64,000 bases of DNA from Bacillaceae bacterium JMAK1 (lineage in GTDB: Bacteria > Bacillota > Bacilli > Bacillales > Marinococcaceae): NCBI GenBank assembly GCA_012970285.1, contig JIBW01000006.1, forward strand, positions 372,001 through 436,000, written 5' to 3'. The notes under the pieces are model-generated. The model saw only the letters and a program-made list of their open reading frames with translations, was not told where the DNA came from and searched no databases. Below, one piece after another: positions 45,251 through 54,829 of this stretch (positions within the stretch are counted from its first letter, which is position 1; each line of letters starts with the position of its first letter). A program made the translations under genes and the position numbers.

Positions 45251-46141
45251 ATGAGAAAATTCACTATTGCAAGTACGGCAGTGCTCATGACTACGATTTT
45301 AGCAGCGTGCGGAACAGGGGCAAGTGACTCGCCTGACACGCTATCTATGGGGTTTGTTCCATCACAAGATGCGGATGAGTTGGCAGATACCGTCCAACCA
45401 TTAGCAGAACGTTTATCAGAAGAACTCGGTATCGACGTTCAAGCAGAAGTTGTTACGAATTATGTTGGTTTAGTAGAAGCCATGGGGAACGACCAAGTCG
45501 ACATCGGGTTCTTACCGCCACTTGGATTTGTTCAAGCAGAGCAATTGCACGATGTTGAGGTATTATTGAAGTCCGAACGTTTTGGAGATTATGAATATTT
45601 AGCGCAATTCAACGTTCGTGCTGACAACGATGAGATTGATAGCATCGAAGACTTAGTGAATTCCGAAGGTCTCGTTTGGGCATATGGAGATACGTCATCT
45701 GCTGCAGGGTTCTTGTTCCCAGCGAACGAACTAATGGACGCAGGAATTGACGACCTTAACACTCATTTCCAACATTCTCAAGTCGGTGCACATGATACGG
45801 CATTAATGGCCGTCCTTGACGGAGATGCAGACTTCTCAACATCTTTTGATGATGCGCGTGAAAATCTCGAAGATGATTATCCAGACATTAAAGATGACAT
45901 TAAAGTAATTGGATATACACAACCAATTCCAAATGACACAATTTCAGCTCGACCTGGACTTGACGAAGAGTTGAAGAACGAAATCATCGAAGCTTTCTTA
46001 AGCTTTAATGACGATGACGAAATGTTAGAGGTCCTTGACAGCATTTATAACTGGACAGGCATTGCGGAAGCAGAATCTGCGGATTACGAAGTCGTTCGTG
46101 ATACGTATGAACGTTTCCAAGAAGATGTTTCTTTAGATTAA
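45251..46141 (+). CDS. phnD: phosphonate/phosphite-type ABC transporter binding lipoprotein (PhnD)
   Basis: A 296-residue lipoprotein (lipobox TILAAC, Cys about 20). PhnD-family features are LSMGFVPSQDADEL, YVGLVEAMGNDQVDIGFL, YGDTSSAAGFLFP and the C-terminal helical end. Ligand could be phosphonate, phosphite or phosphate ester; no C-P lyase genes are present. It starts at ATG 45251; the frame upstream to 45125 lacks a signal peptide. Followed by a hairpin that should lower expression of phnCEE relative to phnD. Confidence 0.88.
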   Translation: MRKFTIASTAVLMTTILAACGTGASDSPDTLSMGFVPSQDADELADTVQPLAERLSEELGIDVQAEVVTNYVGLVEAMGNDQVDIGFLPPLGFVQAEQLHDVEVLLKSERFGDYEYLAQFNVRADNDEIDSIEDLVNSEGLVWAYGDTSSAAGFLFPANELMDAGIDDLNTHFQHSQVGAHDTALMAVLDGDADFSTSFDDARENLEDDYPDIKDDIKVIGYTQPIPNDTISARPGLDEELKNEIIEAFLSFNDDDEMLEVLDSIYNWTGIAEAESADYEVVRDTYERFQEDVSLD

Positions 46142-46155
46142 TGATGTGAACACAC

Positions 46156-46185
46156 AAAGGGGGTGCGCAAGCTCCCCCTTTTTTT
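46156..46185 (+). terminator. attenuating hairpin between phnD and phnC
   Basis: AAAGGGGG/CCCCCTTT arms with a GCAA loop region, followed by a T-run. It probably gives excess binding protein over the membrane components. Confidence 0.75.
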
Positions 46186-46222
46186 AGAATCAATCTTTTA
46201 ATAGAAAGTAGGAGAAACGCGA

Positions 46223-47044
46223 ATGATCGAATTTAAAGACGTTTCTTTAACCTATCCTAACGGACATCAAGGACTCAAAAACGTCAACTTAAAAATTGAA
46301 CAAGGCGAAATGATCGTCGTCGTCGGCCTCTCAGGCGCAGGAAAATCGACGCTCATTCGAAGTATCAATCAGCTCGTAAAACCAACATCAGGAGAACTGA
46401 TGGTAGACGGAAAGAACTCGCTCGCCTTTAACGAACGCGACCTCCGAAAAATGCGTACGAACATCGGAATGATCTTCCAAAGCTACAATCTTGTTCGGCG
46501 TATGTCTGTTCTTCGTAACGTGCTCTCTGGTGCACTCGGGCGAACGAGCACAGTCCGTAGCCTACTAGGCTTATTCAAGCACGAAGACAAGCAACTCGCC
46601 CTTCGTAGTCTGGACCGTGTGGGTATTGCGGAGAAAGCTTATTCAAGAGCTGACCAGCTCTCAGGCGGGCAACAGCAACGAGTTAGTATTGCTCGCGCAT
46701 TAACGCAGAAAACGAAAGTATTTCTCGCAGATGAGCCTGTGGCAAGCCTTGATCCTCCAACGTCACATATCGTGATGAAAGATTTACGTAGAATCAACCG
46801 CGAAGACAACATAACGATGATTGTAAACCTTCATTTCATTGATATGGCGATGGAATACGCAGATCGAATTATTGGAATGCGTAACGGTGAAGTTGTTTTT
46901 GATGGTCCCGCATCTGAAGTAACAGAGAAGACATTCGAAGATATTTATGGTCGTCCAATTAAAGAAGATGACAAAATAAGCGAGCAAGACGAGGACAATG
47001 CTGAGACTGAAACAGCCAGCCATAAAGAAGGTGATTCCGTTTGA
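46223..47044 (+). CDS. phnC: phosphonate-type ABC transporter ATPase (PhnC)
   Basis: A 273-residue ATPase. Walker A GLSGAGKST, signature LSGGQQQRV, Walker B FLADEPVASLDPP and the PhnC-specific VNLHFIDMAMEYADRI. It carries an extra acidic C-terminal tail of about 20 residues (KISEQDEDNAETET). It overlaps phnE by four bases. Confidence 0.92.
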   Translation: MIEFKDVSLTYPNGHQGLKNVNLKIEQGEMIVVVGLSGAGKSTLIRSINQLVKPTSGELMVDGKNSLAFNERDLRKMRTNIGMIFQSYNLVRRMSVLRNVLSGALGRTSTVRSLLGLFKHEDKQLALRSLDRVGIAEKAYSRADQLSGGQQQRVSIARALTQKTKVFLADEPVASLDPPTSHIVMKDLRRINREDNITMIVNLHFIDMAMEYADRIIGMRNGEVVFDGPASEVTEKTFEDIYGRPIKEDDKISEQDEDNAETETASHKEGDSV

Positions 47045-47844
47045 CTCCTGCACCGAAAATGGACAAAATCCCCATCTTACCTCGACGCTCCAAGCTTAAC
47101 ATTTTATCCATTCTCGCCGTAGTAGCCGGGCTTTACATTGCAGCTGCTTACCTGACAAATGCTGCACCAGACCGAATCATTAACGGATTGCCACAGATCG
47201 TTAATTTTGTTTTCGGAAACTTAATCCCGCCAAACTGGGGGTACTATGACACCGTTGCTTCAAGTTTACTCGAAACGTGGAACATTGCATTGCTTGCAAC
47301 GACGTTATCAGTCATTTTCTGTTTACCGATTGCCTTTTTATCTGCATCGAATGTAAATCCAAGCTCCTTTCTTTACAACACTGTTCGCTTCACTATGAAT
47401 GTGTTGCGTACAATCCCTGACCTCGTACTAGCCGTCATCTTTGTCGGACTCGTAGGGCTCGGAGCCATGGCAGGTGTGTATGCGCTATTCTTCTTTAGTG
47501 TAGGTATTCTTGCCAAGCTAATTAGTGAAACGATTGAATCCATAGATCCTGATCCACTCGAAGCGATCCGCTCCACTGGCGGAAATACGTTCCAAGTCAT
47601 TTGGTACGGCGTTATGCCTCAAGTATTACCTCATTACATATCTTATAGTTTATATGTATTAGAAATTAACGTACGAGCTTCAGTCGTTCTTGGTTTTGTC
47701 GGCGCTGGTGGTGTCGGTCTCATACTCAATCAACAGCTGAACTTCTTTAACTACGGGAATGTTTCTCTCATTATCATTATGACGTTTGTCGTCGTCACGT
47801 TGATTGATATGGTAAGCATTCGCTTGAGAGAGAGGATCGTCTAA
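47041..47844 (+). CDS. phnE: phosphonate-type ABC transporter permease PhnE (first)
   Basis: A 267-residue permease with about six helices. The EAA loop is DPLEAIRSTGGNTFQVIWYGVMPQ. TTG start inside the phnC stop region (TTGA), with AGGTGATT eight bases upstream. It pairs with the second PhnE. Confidence 0.88.
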   Translation: MTPAPKMDKIPILPRRSKLNILSILAVVAGLYIAAAYLTNAAPDRIINGLPQIVNFVFGNLIPPNWGYYDTVASSLLETWNIALLATTLSVIFCLPIAFLSASNVNPSSFLYNTVRFTMNVLRTIPDLVLAVIFVGLVGLGAMAGVYALFFFSVGILAKLISETIESIDPDPLEAIRSTGGNTFQVIWYGVMPQVLPHYISYSLYVLEINVRASVVLGFVGAGGVGLILNQQLNFFNYGNVSLIIIMTFVVVTLIDMVSIRLRERIV

Positions 47845-48641
47845 TGAGAGAAATCGAAATTACGAAGCCAAAAAAGCCACCAATGTATTGGGTTAAGCTC
47901 GGCGGTATTGTTGCTTTTATTATCATTGCTTACTCTATCGCTTTTACGAATCTTGATCTTGAATCGTCGTTCCGCTGGGAACAAGCGTCTAACATGTTAC
48001 AACGTCTCGTGCTCGGTCCCTTCACTGATGCCGCAGCAATTGAACGTATTCCAGAATTGTTTATGATGATGATGGAGACCGTTGCCATTGCGTACGCTGG
48101 TGTTCTTGCAGGCTCCATTTTAGCCATTCCATTCGCGTTCTTCGCGTCTAGAAATATAGCGAAGAGAGGGTCCATTGGTGGCAAAGGAGTCTTAAACGGA
48201 ATCAGATCGTTCCCTGAACTGCTATTTGCCATCATCTTCGTTTCTGCAGTTGGGATCGGACCTCTAGCAGGGGTGCTTGCAATTACAATCAACTCTGTCG
48301 GTATGCTCGGAAAGCTTTATTCAGAAGTGATCGAGTCGATTGACCAGAAACCACTAGAAGCGTTACGAGCAAGTGGTGCTGGTAAAATTCAAGTCATTTG
48401 GTACGGTGTGCTACCGCAAGTATTGCCTGAATTCATGAGCTACGCACTTTATCGCTATGAAATTGATTTACGTTCAGCAACGGTACTCGGAATGGTCGGT
48501 GCCGGTGGACTTGGTGCACCATTGATTATTGCATCACGTTCAAGAGAATGGGAACAAGTCGGTATGATGTTGCTCATCATCATCGTTGTAGTCACACTCG
48601 TAGACATTCTCAGTCGTAATATCAGAAAACGTATCGTTTAA
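47844..48641 (+). CDS. phnE: phosphonate-type ABC transporter permease PhnE (second)
   Basis: A 265-residue permease; EAA loop KPLEALRASGAGKIQVIWYGVLPQ. Its ATG shares one base with the previous stop (TAATG). A homologue of the upstream PhnE, together giving a heterodimeric channel. Last gene of phnDCEE. Confidence 0.9.
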   Translation: MREIEITKPKKPPMYWVKLGGIVAFIIIAYSIAFTNLDLESSFRWEQASNMLQRLVLGPFTDAAAIERIPELFMMMMETVAIAYAGVLAGSILAIPFAFFASRNIAKRGSIGGKGVLNGIRSFPELLFAIIFVSAVGIGPLAGVLAITINSVGMLGKLYSEVIESIDQKPLEALRASGAGKIQVIWYGVLPQVLPEFMSYALYRYEIDLRSATVLGMVGAGGLGAPLIIASRSREWEQVGMMLLIIIVVVTLVDILSRNIRKRIV

Positions 48642-48650
48642 CATCCTGAT

Positions 48651-48681
48651 CCTAAGAAGAGTACTCTTCTTAGGTTTTTTT
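48651..48681 (+). terminator. terminator of phn operon
   Basis: A 12-bp perfect stem CCTAAGAAGAGT/ACTCTTCTTAGG followed by TTTTTTT. Confidence 0.93.
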
Positions 48682-49010
48682 CATTCGTACTCATCTACTA
48701 AGATCAATCCAATCATGAGTTCACAATGAAACAATGAAACTTTCATTCTAGTAACTTCTCCTTCTACCCACTCAAACACAAACTAAAACCTTTTTTATCC
48801 ATGTAAGTTATTTACACTTTGGTAAAGTGACGGTAATTCGACATGAAATCTATGTAAATATGTAATAAAAGTTGGATAATGACGGAAAAAGGTTACAATG
48901 ATATTGCAAAACGATTAAATAGCAGAATAACCCTTGTCCACCTCCTATTCTGTTGTTAAGATGCAACTTGTGGATTGAGATAACTACTAACAACCACTAG
49001 GAGGGTAACA
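48682..49010. other. leader/promoter region of 3D-domain gene
   Basis: No gene seen. A perfect inverted repeat TGTAA-N5-TTACA is at 48802-48816, and TGTAAA/TGTAAT hexamers at 48853 and 48861. These resemble WalR half-sites but with wrong spacing. Confidence 0.4.
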
Positions 49011-49982
49011 ATGAAATCTATTAGAAAGATTGCTTATAGCCTCGGTTTCACGGCATTCGCTGCAGGATTTGCTTTCATTACAGCGCCTACGGCTGCAGAT
49101 GCTAGTGATTTCAACACAGATCTAGAGAACAGCTCAGACGTAGAACTACTACAAGAAACGTTAATCGATAAAGGCTATTTAAATGAATCAGAAGTTACAG
49201 GGGAGTATGACAGCACAACAACAGATGCGGTTCAAGCATACCAATCTGACTTCAACCTATTAAGTGACGGCATTGCTGGCACACAAACACTCGGAGCACT
49301 TGCTGCTCTTTCATTAGAAGATGAAGGCGAACTCGTTGAAGATCTTCAATCAAAACTACAAAATAAAGGGTTTGACCCAGTATATGTAGATGGAATCTTT
49401 GGTCCACGAACTGAAGAAGCCGTACGTGATTTCCAATCTGCAGCAGGTATTGGCGTTGACGGTATTGCTGGACCTGACACATTCGGTCAGTTAATGTACA
49501 ATGACGCACCCGTTGCAAACAACAATCGAAGTGAAGAAGAACCAGCAGCTAAAGAAGAAGAACCTGCTGAAGAACCACAACCTGAAGAAACACAGTCGGA
49601 AGAAACTGTAGCTTCTGAATCCACTGAATCAACCGAATCAACTGAAAGTAGCTCATCAGAATCAGCTAGCTCTTCAAGTGAGTCACCTGAAGGTACAACA
49701 ATGACAATGGAAGCAACAGCTTATACTGCTGATTGCGAAGGTTGCTCAGGTATCACTGCAACAGGAATTGACCTACGTAACGATCGCGATGCGAACGTTG
49801 TCGCTGTAGACCCGAATGTTATTCCACTTGGTTCAACTGTTTATGTTGAAGGATATGGTGAAGCAATTGCCGGAGATACTGGTGGCGCAATTACTGGAAA
49901 CAAGATCGATCTTCACATGGCAACAACTGAAGAAGCACTTAACTTCGGACGCCAAAATGTTGAAGTAACAGTTTTAGACTAA
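49011..49982 (+). CDS. secreted cell-wall protein with two PG-binding domains and a 3D domain (YocH-like)
   Basis: A 323-residue exported protein. Signal peptide (cleavage near ADA-SD), two peptidoglycan_binding_1 domains (VELLQETLIDKGYL and VEDLQSKLQNKGFD...FGPRTEEAVRDFQ), a low-complexity Glu/Ser/Thr linker (170-225) and a C-terminal 3D domain (MEATAYTADC ... VDPNVIPLGSTVYVEGYG ... GNKIDLHM) with its three conserved Asp. The 3D domain is the catalytic part of lytic transglycosylase-like enzymes. Probably a wall-remodelling enzyme, in relatives under WalRK control. AGGAGGGTA precedes the ATG. Confidence 0.88.
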   Translation: MKSIRKIAYSLGFTAFAAGFAFITAPTAADASDFNTDLENSSDVELLQETLIDKGYLNESEVTGEYDSTTTDAVQAYQSDFNLLSDGIAGTQTLGALAALSLEDEGELVEDLQSKLQNKGFDPVYVDGIFGPRTEEAVRDFQSAAGIGVDGIAGPDTFGQLMYNDAPVANNNRSEEEPAAKEEEPAEEPQPEETQSEETVASESTESTESTESSSSESASSSSESPEGTTMTMEATAYTADCEGCSGITATGIDLRNDRDANVVAVDPNVIPLGSTVYVEGYGEAIAGDTGGAITGNKIDLHMATTEEALNFGRQNVEVTVLD

Positions 49983-49991
49983 TCTTATAAA

Positions 49992-50027
49992 AACCTCCGA
50001 TGCTCCATGCATCGGAGGTTTTTTTGC
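49992..50027 (+). terminator. terminator of 3D-domain gene
   Basis: AACCTCCGATGC/GCATCGGAGGTT perfect stem with five-base loop, then TTTTT. Confidence 0.93.
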
Positions 50028-50159
50028 GTTCGAATAATTTCCGAAATCCATCTCTTTTTTTTATCGCTTTAGAAGATTCTTCGATTATACTTAAATAAAC
50101 AGAATGACTCACGTTAATTTCACTATTATTCAGAATAAATAATGTCCAGAGGTGAAATC

Positions 50160-50624
50160 ATGGTAAAATTGATTGACAGTACAGATCGACAATTATTAAA
50201 AGCACTCCAAGAAAATGCACAAATTGCAAATGTTGACTTGGCAAAACGGATTAATCTATCTCCTTCTGCTACTCACACACGCCGTAAGAGATTAGAAAAC
50301 GAAGGTATTATTCTAAGCTACGAAACAACGATTGACCGACAAGCATTAGGCTATGATTTACTTTGCTTTATCTACATCGCAATGAATGCACATCAACGAG
50401 ACGATATTACCCAATTCCAACATAACGTCACTTGCCTTCCTGAAGTATTAGAATGTCACCATGTTACCGGAGAATACGATTACATTCTTAAAGTCGTACT
50501 AAAAAACACAAATGATCTAAAGCATTTTATCGTTGAACATTTGAGCTCTTTGCCTAGTGTGACGAGAATTCAAACGACCGTTTCATACGGCGAAGTAAAG
50601 CAAACGACTGCACTACCACTCTAA
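50160..50624 (+). CDS. Lrp/AsnC-family transcriptional regulator
   Basis: A 154-residue Lrp protein: helix-turn-helix (DLAKRINLSPSATHTRRKRLENEGII) and a RAM effector domain (VLECHHVTGEYDYILKVVL). ATG 50160 follows AGAGGTG. It is 17 bases upstream of a PLP enzyme of sulfur amino-acid breakdown, resembling the mdeR-mdeA arrangement, so it probably senses an amino acid and controls that gene. Confidence 0.9.
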   Translation: MVKLIDSTDRQLLKALQENAQIANVDLAKRINLSPSATHTRRKRLENEGIILSYETTIDRQALGYDLLCFIYIAMNAHQRDDITQFQHNVTCLPEVLECHHVTGEYDYILKVVLKNTNDLKHFIVEHLSSLPSVTRIQTTVSYGEVKQTTALPL

Positions 50625-50641
50625 TTCGTAGGAGGATTTTA

Positions 50642-52006
50642 ATGAGCCAACAAGTAAGCACAGGCATGCGACACTACGTAGACATTGGAAATCAAAAGCA
50701 ACAAGCAGAACAACAATACCGGGAGAAAATGCGTAAAAAACGCTTTGACACGATTGCTGCACACGGCATGTACAGCCTTGAAGAAGCTTCTTCGAACTAC
50801 GGAAGCACGATGGAGCCTCTCGTCCTCTCTCCTGCTCAGCATTTCGAGAACTCCGACCACCTTGAGGCGGCATTATCTTACGCTACTCCTGCGTGGGGAT
50901 ATACACGTATTCATAACCCTTCGCTTCATTATTTAGAAGAGACGTTATCCCTTTTAGAAGGCTACGGTTATGATGGTGAAACGAATTCAACGGTAACTAG
51001 TTCGGGGATGTCTGCAATCTTCATGGCAACGCAGCCCTTTTTAGAAGATCCCGTGCCGGGTGTGAACTTTATTGCCGATGCTAAGTGCTATGGCGGTACG
51101 TTTATGTTATTTAACGAGCGTTACCATAAAGAACGCAATATCGATGTGCGTTGGATTGAAGATTCCTCTGATCTCTCTCATTGGGAACGTTCGATCGATG
51201 AACATACGCGTTTTCTTTATGTAGAGATGCCTTCTAACCCAAGTTTAACTGTTGTAGACCTTGAAGCCTTATCATCACTTGCACACCATTACAACATTCC
51301 TTTAATTGTAGATGCAACAATTGCTACACCTGCACTCATGCGCCCTCTTCGTCACGGTGCTGATATTGTGGTTCACTCGTTAAGTAAAGCGATCGGTGGC
51401 AGTGGTTCAGCAATTGCGGGAGCAATTATTGCTAAGGATAACATTACGACAAAACTTCAAAATGACGACTTGAAGGCAAACTTTACAGGGTATTTAAAGC
51501 TTTGGCCAATGCGCGATCACGGACCAGCATTATCACCGATGAGCGCTCATTTTCTACTCAATGACATTCGCACGCTCAGAACTCGCGTGGATGCGATGAG
51601 CCAGAACGCATCAACCGTAGCTAAGCATCTAGAAAGCATACCGTCCGTTGAATCGGTCTATTATCCAGGCCTCCCATCAAACGCTGGTCATACGACAGCA
51701 AAGCGCTACATGCAACTTGTTGATCATCCTGAACAAGCACACCGTTATGGACACTTAATTAGTTTCACGGTAGCAGGTGGTGCCCAGGCGACAAGGGACA
51801 CACTAGATCGACTCTCGCTCATTTGGCGAGCAACTGACCTCGGGCGTCACAAGTCCGTTGCTGTGATCCCTTCAATCTCTACCCATCAACAACAAGGGGA
51901 AACAGGTCGATCACTCGCATCGATTCCAGCGAACTTAATTCGCTTATCCATTGGCATGGAACATCCTGATGATCTTATGACCGACTTAGAGCAAGCACTT
52001 CAATAA
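50642..52006 (+). CDS. PLP-dependent Cys/Met-metabolism enzyme, methionine gamma-lyase-like
   Basis: A 454-residue fold-type I PLP enzyme. The Schiff-base Lys is in VVHSLSKAIGGSG; TSSGMSAIFMA binds the cofactor phosphate; EMPSNPSLTVVDL and the final LIRLSIGMEHPDDL (substrate-binding Arg) are diagnostic of the Cys/Met family. It has an unusual N-terminal 60-residue extension (QQAEQQYREKMRKKRFDTIAAHGMY). It could be methionine gamma-lyase, cystathionine lyase or O-acetylhomoserine sulfhydrylase; the Lrp neighbour favours a degradative lyase. Confidence 0.82.
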   Translation: MSQQVSTGMRHYVDIGNQKQQAEQQYREKMRKKRFDTIAAHGMYSLEEASSNYGSTMEPLVLSPAQHFENSDHLEAALSYATPAWGYTRIHNPSLHYLEETLSLLEGYGYDGETNSTVTSSGMSAIFMATQPFLEDPVPGVNFIADAKCYGGTFMLFNERYHKERNIDVRWIEDSSDLSHWERSIDEHTRFLYVEMPSNPSLTVVDLEALSSLAHHYNIPLIVDATIATPALMRPLRHGADIVVHSLSKAIGGSGSAIAGAIIAKDNITTKLQNDDLKANFTGYLKLWPMRDHGPALSPMSAHFLLNDIRTLRTRVDAMSQNASTVAKHLESIPSVESVYYPGLPSNAGHTTAKRYMQLVDHPEQAHRYGHLISFTVAGGAQATRDTLDRLSLIWRATDLGRHKSVAVIPSISTHQQQGETGRSLASIPANLIRLSIGMEHPDDLMTDLEQALQ

Positions 52007-52029
52007 GCACCTTTTAAGTTTATAGTAGA

Positions 52030-52075
52030 AACCAGTTACCTAGATCAAGATCATTCTTGAGGTAACTGGTTTTTT
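52030..52075 (+). terminator. terminator of PLP-enzyme gene
   Basis: AACCAGTTACCT/AGGTAACTGGTT stem with an inner TCAAGA-TCAT-TCTTGA stem, followed by TTTTATTTT. Confidence 0.9.
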
Positions 52076-52113
52076 ATTTTATAGAGCACCTATTTTCTTT
52101 TTAATTTTTATAA

Positions 52114-52147
52114 ATTGATTGACATCAATCTGCATTTTACATAGACT
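52114..52147 (+). promoter_or_regulatory. promoter with operator-like palindrome upstream of VOC-ssuACB operon
   Basis: TTGACA (52119-52124), 17 bases, TAGACT (52142-52147). The -35 is embedded in a perfect palindrome ATTGAT-TGAC-ATCAAT (52114-52129), suggesting a repressor or LysR-type contact. Confidence 0.6.
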
Positions 52148-52205
52148 AAAAACATAAACTCTATATTTCATATGAATTTAATCGGGAATAAGACGGAGGA
52201 CTCTA

Positions 52206-53045
52206 ATGAGCTTAAACATTTCATTTGATCATGTTATCCACTACATTGATAATGCTCACGAACTAAAAGATGAGTGGTTAAATAAAGGCTTTCATGCTGT
52301 TGAAGGTGGCCGTCACGAGCATCGCGGTTCTTACAATACACTTCTTCATTTCGGCATTGAATACATCGAATTTTTAGCTATTGATGATTTCGAACTTTTC
52401 AAGCGTGTTGGTGCACAAGATGTGAAAGATAGTCCTTTTTATGCGATCGGAGACGATCAATTCGTAGAAGGGTTCTACAAAGTGTGTATACGAACGAAGA
52501 ACCTAGACGACTTAGCTGAACGTTTCCGCAAGAAGGGACTTCAAGTGAATGGTCCCGTTCCGCTTAGCCGCAAACGACCAGACGGTACGCTGCTCGAATG
52601 GTCTTTATTATTTGTCGGTGATGAATCTTCAGATTTACCTTTACCATTTTTCATCGATTGGCATGAAACGGATGAAGAACGAATTGCAAGTCTGAAGGAT
52701 GCCAACGTCATTCATCCACATGAAGCTGGCAACACGTCGATTACGGGCTTTACGATGGCTGTTCACGATGCAAAGCAAACGGCGCACAACTGGTCAAAAT
52801 GGTTTGAACTAGACGTAGAAGAACCTGCTTTTGATGAAAAACTCAACGCGACTGTCTATACGTTGAATTTGCCAGGGGCAAAGCTGCATTTCGCCGAACC
52901 AAAAGGAAGTGGCCTCGTTCAAGATACACTAACAACTCGGGGGGAGCGACCGTTTGAACTCCGATTGCACAACGCTAACAACGTAAGCTCCTTCACGACA
53001 AAAGGGGCCAACTATACAATCTCAGGAGGAAACAACAATGCGTAA
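52206..53045 (+). CDS. VOC/glyoxalase-like protein of sulfur-compound operon
   Basis: A 279-residue protein of the glyoxalase-like (Glyoxalase_3) family: FDHVIHYIDNAHELKDEWLNKGF, HRGSYNTLLHFGIEYIEFLAI in the first VOC module and FTMAVHDAKQTAHNWSKWF, LHFAEP in the second. AGACGGAGG precedes the ATG. It is the first gene of the unit and overlaps ssuA by eight bases. It may modify or bind the imported sulfur compound. Confidence 0.78.
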   Translation: MSLNISFDHVIHYIDNAHELKDEWLNKGFHAVEGGRHEHRGSYNTLLHFGIEYIEFLAIDDFELFKRVGAQDVKDSPFYAIGDDQFVEGFYKVCIRTKNLDDLAERFRKKGLQVNGPVPLSRKRPDGTLLEWSLLFVGDESSDLPLPFFIDWHETDEERIASLKDANVIHPHEAGNTSITGFTMAVHDAKQTAHNWSKWFELDVEEPAFDEKLNATVYTLNLPGAKLHFAEPKGSGLVQDTLTTRGERPFELRLHNANNVSSFTTKGANYTISGGNNNA

Positions 53046-54033
53046 ATCAACACTGATTGTCGGTTCGTTCTTACTAGCAAGCGGAGGAGTACTCGCTGCT
53101 TGTGGAAGTGATACCGACTCTTCTGAAGCGAGTGGAAACGACACCATTCGCATCGGCTTTCAAACGGGCAACACATTAAATGTGCTTCGTGACAGTGGCT
53201 ATCTAGAGGATCGAATTGAAGAAGAGGAATTGGATGTTTCTGTAGAATGGATTGAATTCGATCAAGGAAATGCCGTCATGGAAGCTTTGTCCACGAATAA
53301 CATTGATTACGGCAATGCCGCCGATGGACCAGGTATTTTCGCCCAAGCGCAAGGTCGAGAGATCGTTTACGTCGGTGCGAGTCTTCCTCATGAAGAAGGC
53401 GTTGGCATTATGGTGCAGGCAGACTCTGGAATTGAATCGATCGCAGATCTTGAAGGGAAAAGCCTTGCTGCACTAGAAGGCGGAAATCATCATTATCTTG
53501 CATTACTCGCACTTGAGAATGCAGGAGTTGCTATTGATGATGTAGAGTTTCGCTATATGGGAGACGCTTCTCAAGGTCGTGCAGCACTTGAAACCGGAGA
53601 AGTTGATGCGCTCGCCTCTTGGGACCCGTTCTTCGCAGGTGTTGAACATACCCTTGATGTAACGACACTCGATGACGGCGTGACCGACTATCCGAACCGT
53701 ACGTTCTATTACGCAACTCCTGAATTCGCTGAACAATCACCAGAACTTGTTCAACTCGTATTAGAAGAAACAAACCGCTCTGACCAATGGGCGAACGACA
53801 ACCCCGATGAAGTTGCAGAACTTCTTTCTGGCATGATCGGCATTGATAAAGAAATTCTAGATACAGTTGTAAACCGTCGTGATTACGGTGTTGAGAATAT
53901 TAATGAAGAAATTATCGCTGCTCAACAAGCACAAGCTGATGATTATTACCGATACGAACTCATCCCAGAGGAAATTGACGTTTCATCAATCATGCCACTT
54001 GAACCTGCTTGGGCGTCTGACAACATTGAGTAA
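53038..54033 (+). CDS. ssuA: sulfonate/taurine-type ABC transporter binding lipoprotein
   Basis: A 331-residue lipoprotein (lipobox VLAAC, Cys 22). NMT1/SsuA-like features: IRIGFQTGNTLNVLRDSGYLEDR, AADGPGIFAQAQGREIVYVGA, SLAALEGGNHHYLAL, and ALASWDPFFAGVEHTL. The ligand is likely an aliphatic sulfonate or other sulfur/nitrogen compound. Operon with a permease and ATPase. Confidence 0.87.
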   Translation: MRKSTLIVGSFLLASGGVLAACGSDTDSSEASGNDTIRIGFQTGNTLNVLRDSGYLEDRIEEEELDVSVEWIEFDQGNAVMEALSTNNIDYGNAADGPGIFAQAQGREIVYVGASLPHEEGVGIMVQADSGIESIADLEGKSLAALEGGNHHYLALLALENAGVAIDDVEFRYMGDASQGRAALETGEVDALASWDPFFAGVEHTLDVTTLDDGVTDYPNRTFYYATPEFAEQSPELVQLVLEETNRSDQWANDNPDEVAELLSGMIGIDKEILDTVVNRRDYGVENINEEIIAAQQAQADDYYRYELIPEEIDVSSIMPLEPAWASDNIE

Positions 54034-54050
54034 GAAGTAGGTGGCCGACA

Positions 54051-54818
54051 ATGTCAAACACATTCCAAAAACAAATACTACCTTGGCTATTACCGTTTGT
54101 CGTTTTAATCGTATGGCAAATTGTTTCGATGTTAGAAGTTGTATCACCAAGCCTGTTCCCGGCTCCAACGACCGTTCTTGAGTCATTTTATGAGCTGATC
54201 GTTTCAGGAACATTAGCGGAACACATTCAAATTAGTCTCTATCGTGCCTTTGTTGGTTTGATCATCGGAGGAAGTATCGGATTATTACTCGGAATTCTAA
54301 ACGGATGGTCAAAGTGGTCGTTTTTCACATTTGATACATCCATTCAAATGGTCCGAAACATCCCCCATCTCGCGTTATTGCCCCTTGCGATTGTGTGGTT
54401 AGGAATCGGTGAGACATCTAAAATCTTCCTCGTTGCACTTGGGGTTATGTTCCCGATCTACATTAATACGTTACACGGCATACGTAGCGTCGATCGAGGC
54501 TACGTTGAGATGGGCCGGATGTACGGCTTACGAGGTTGGCAACTATTCCGCCACGTCTATCTACCAGGCGCACTTCCTTCCATCTTCGTTGGTCTACGGT
54601 ACGCATTAGGTGTGATGTGGTTAACACTGATCGTTGCAGAAACAATTGCAACGAGCGATGGACTCGGTTATCTTGCAATGAATGCACGTCAATTTATGCA
54701 AACAGACATTATTATCGTCACGATTATTATTTATGCGCTCTTTGGTAAATTGGCCGATATGATAGCTCAGGTCGGTGAAAAGAACGCCCTTCGTTGGCAT
54801 CCAAATTATCGGAAATAG
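54051..54818 (+). CDS. ssuC: sulfonate-type ABC transporter permease
   Basis: A 255-residue permease with about six helices; EAA loop [22 protein letters not shown]. It is a SsuC/TauC/NrtB family member. ATG follows AGTAGGTGG, 17 bases after ssuA. Confidence 0.88.
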   Translation: MSNTFQKQILPWLLPFVVLIVWQIVSMLEVVSPSLFPAPTTVLESFYELIVSGTLAEHIQISLYRAFVGLIIGGSIGLLLGILNGWSKWSFFTFDTSIQMVRNIPHLALLPLAIVWLGIGETSKIFLVALGVMFPIYINTLHGIRSVDRGYVEMGRMYGLRGWQLFRHVYLPGALPSIFVGLRYALGVMWLTLIVAETIATSDGLGYLAMNARQFMQTDIIIVTIIIYALFGKLADMIAQVGEKNALRWHPNYRK

Positions 54819-54829
54819 GAGGAGCTGTT

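Noticed and set aside
48853-48866. WalR box upstream of the 3D-domain gene
   Set aside because: Two half-site-like hexamers are 2 bases apart instead of 5, so the match is not convincing.
52007-52205. T-box or S-box leader for the sulfur operon
   Set aside because: No conserved core elements; only a short promoter with palindrome.
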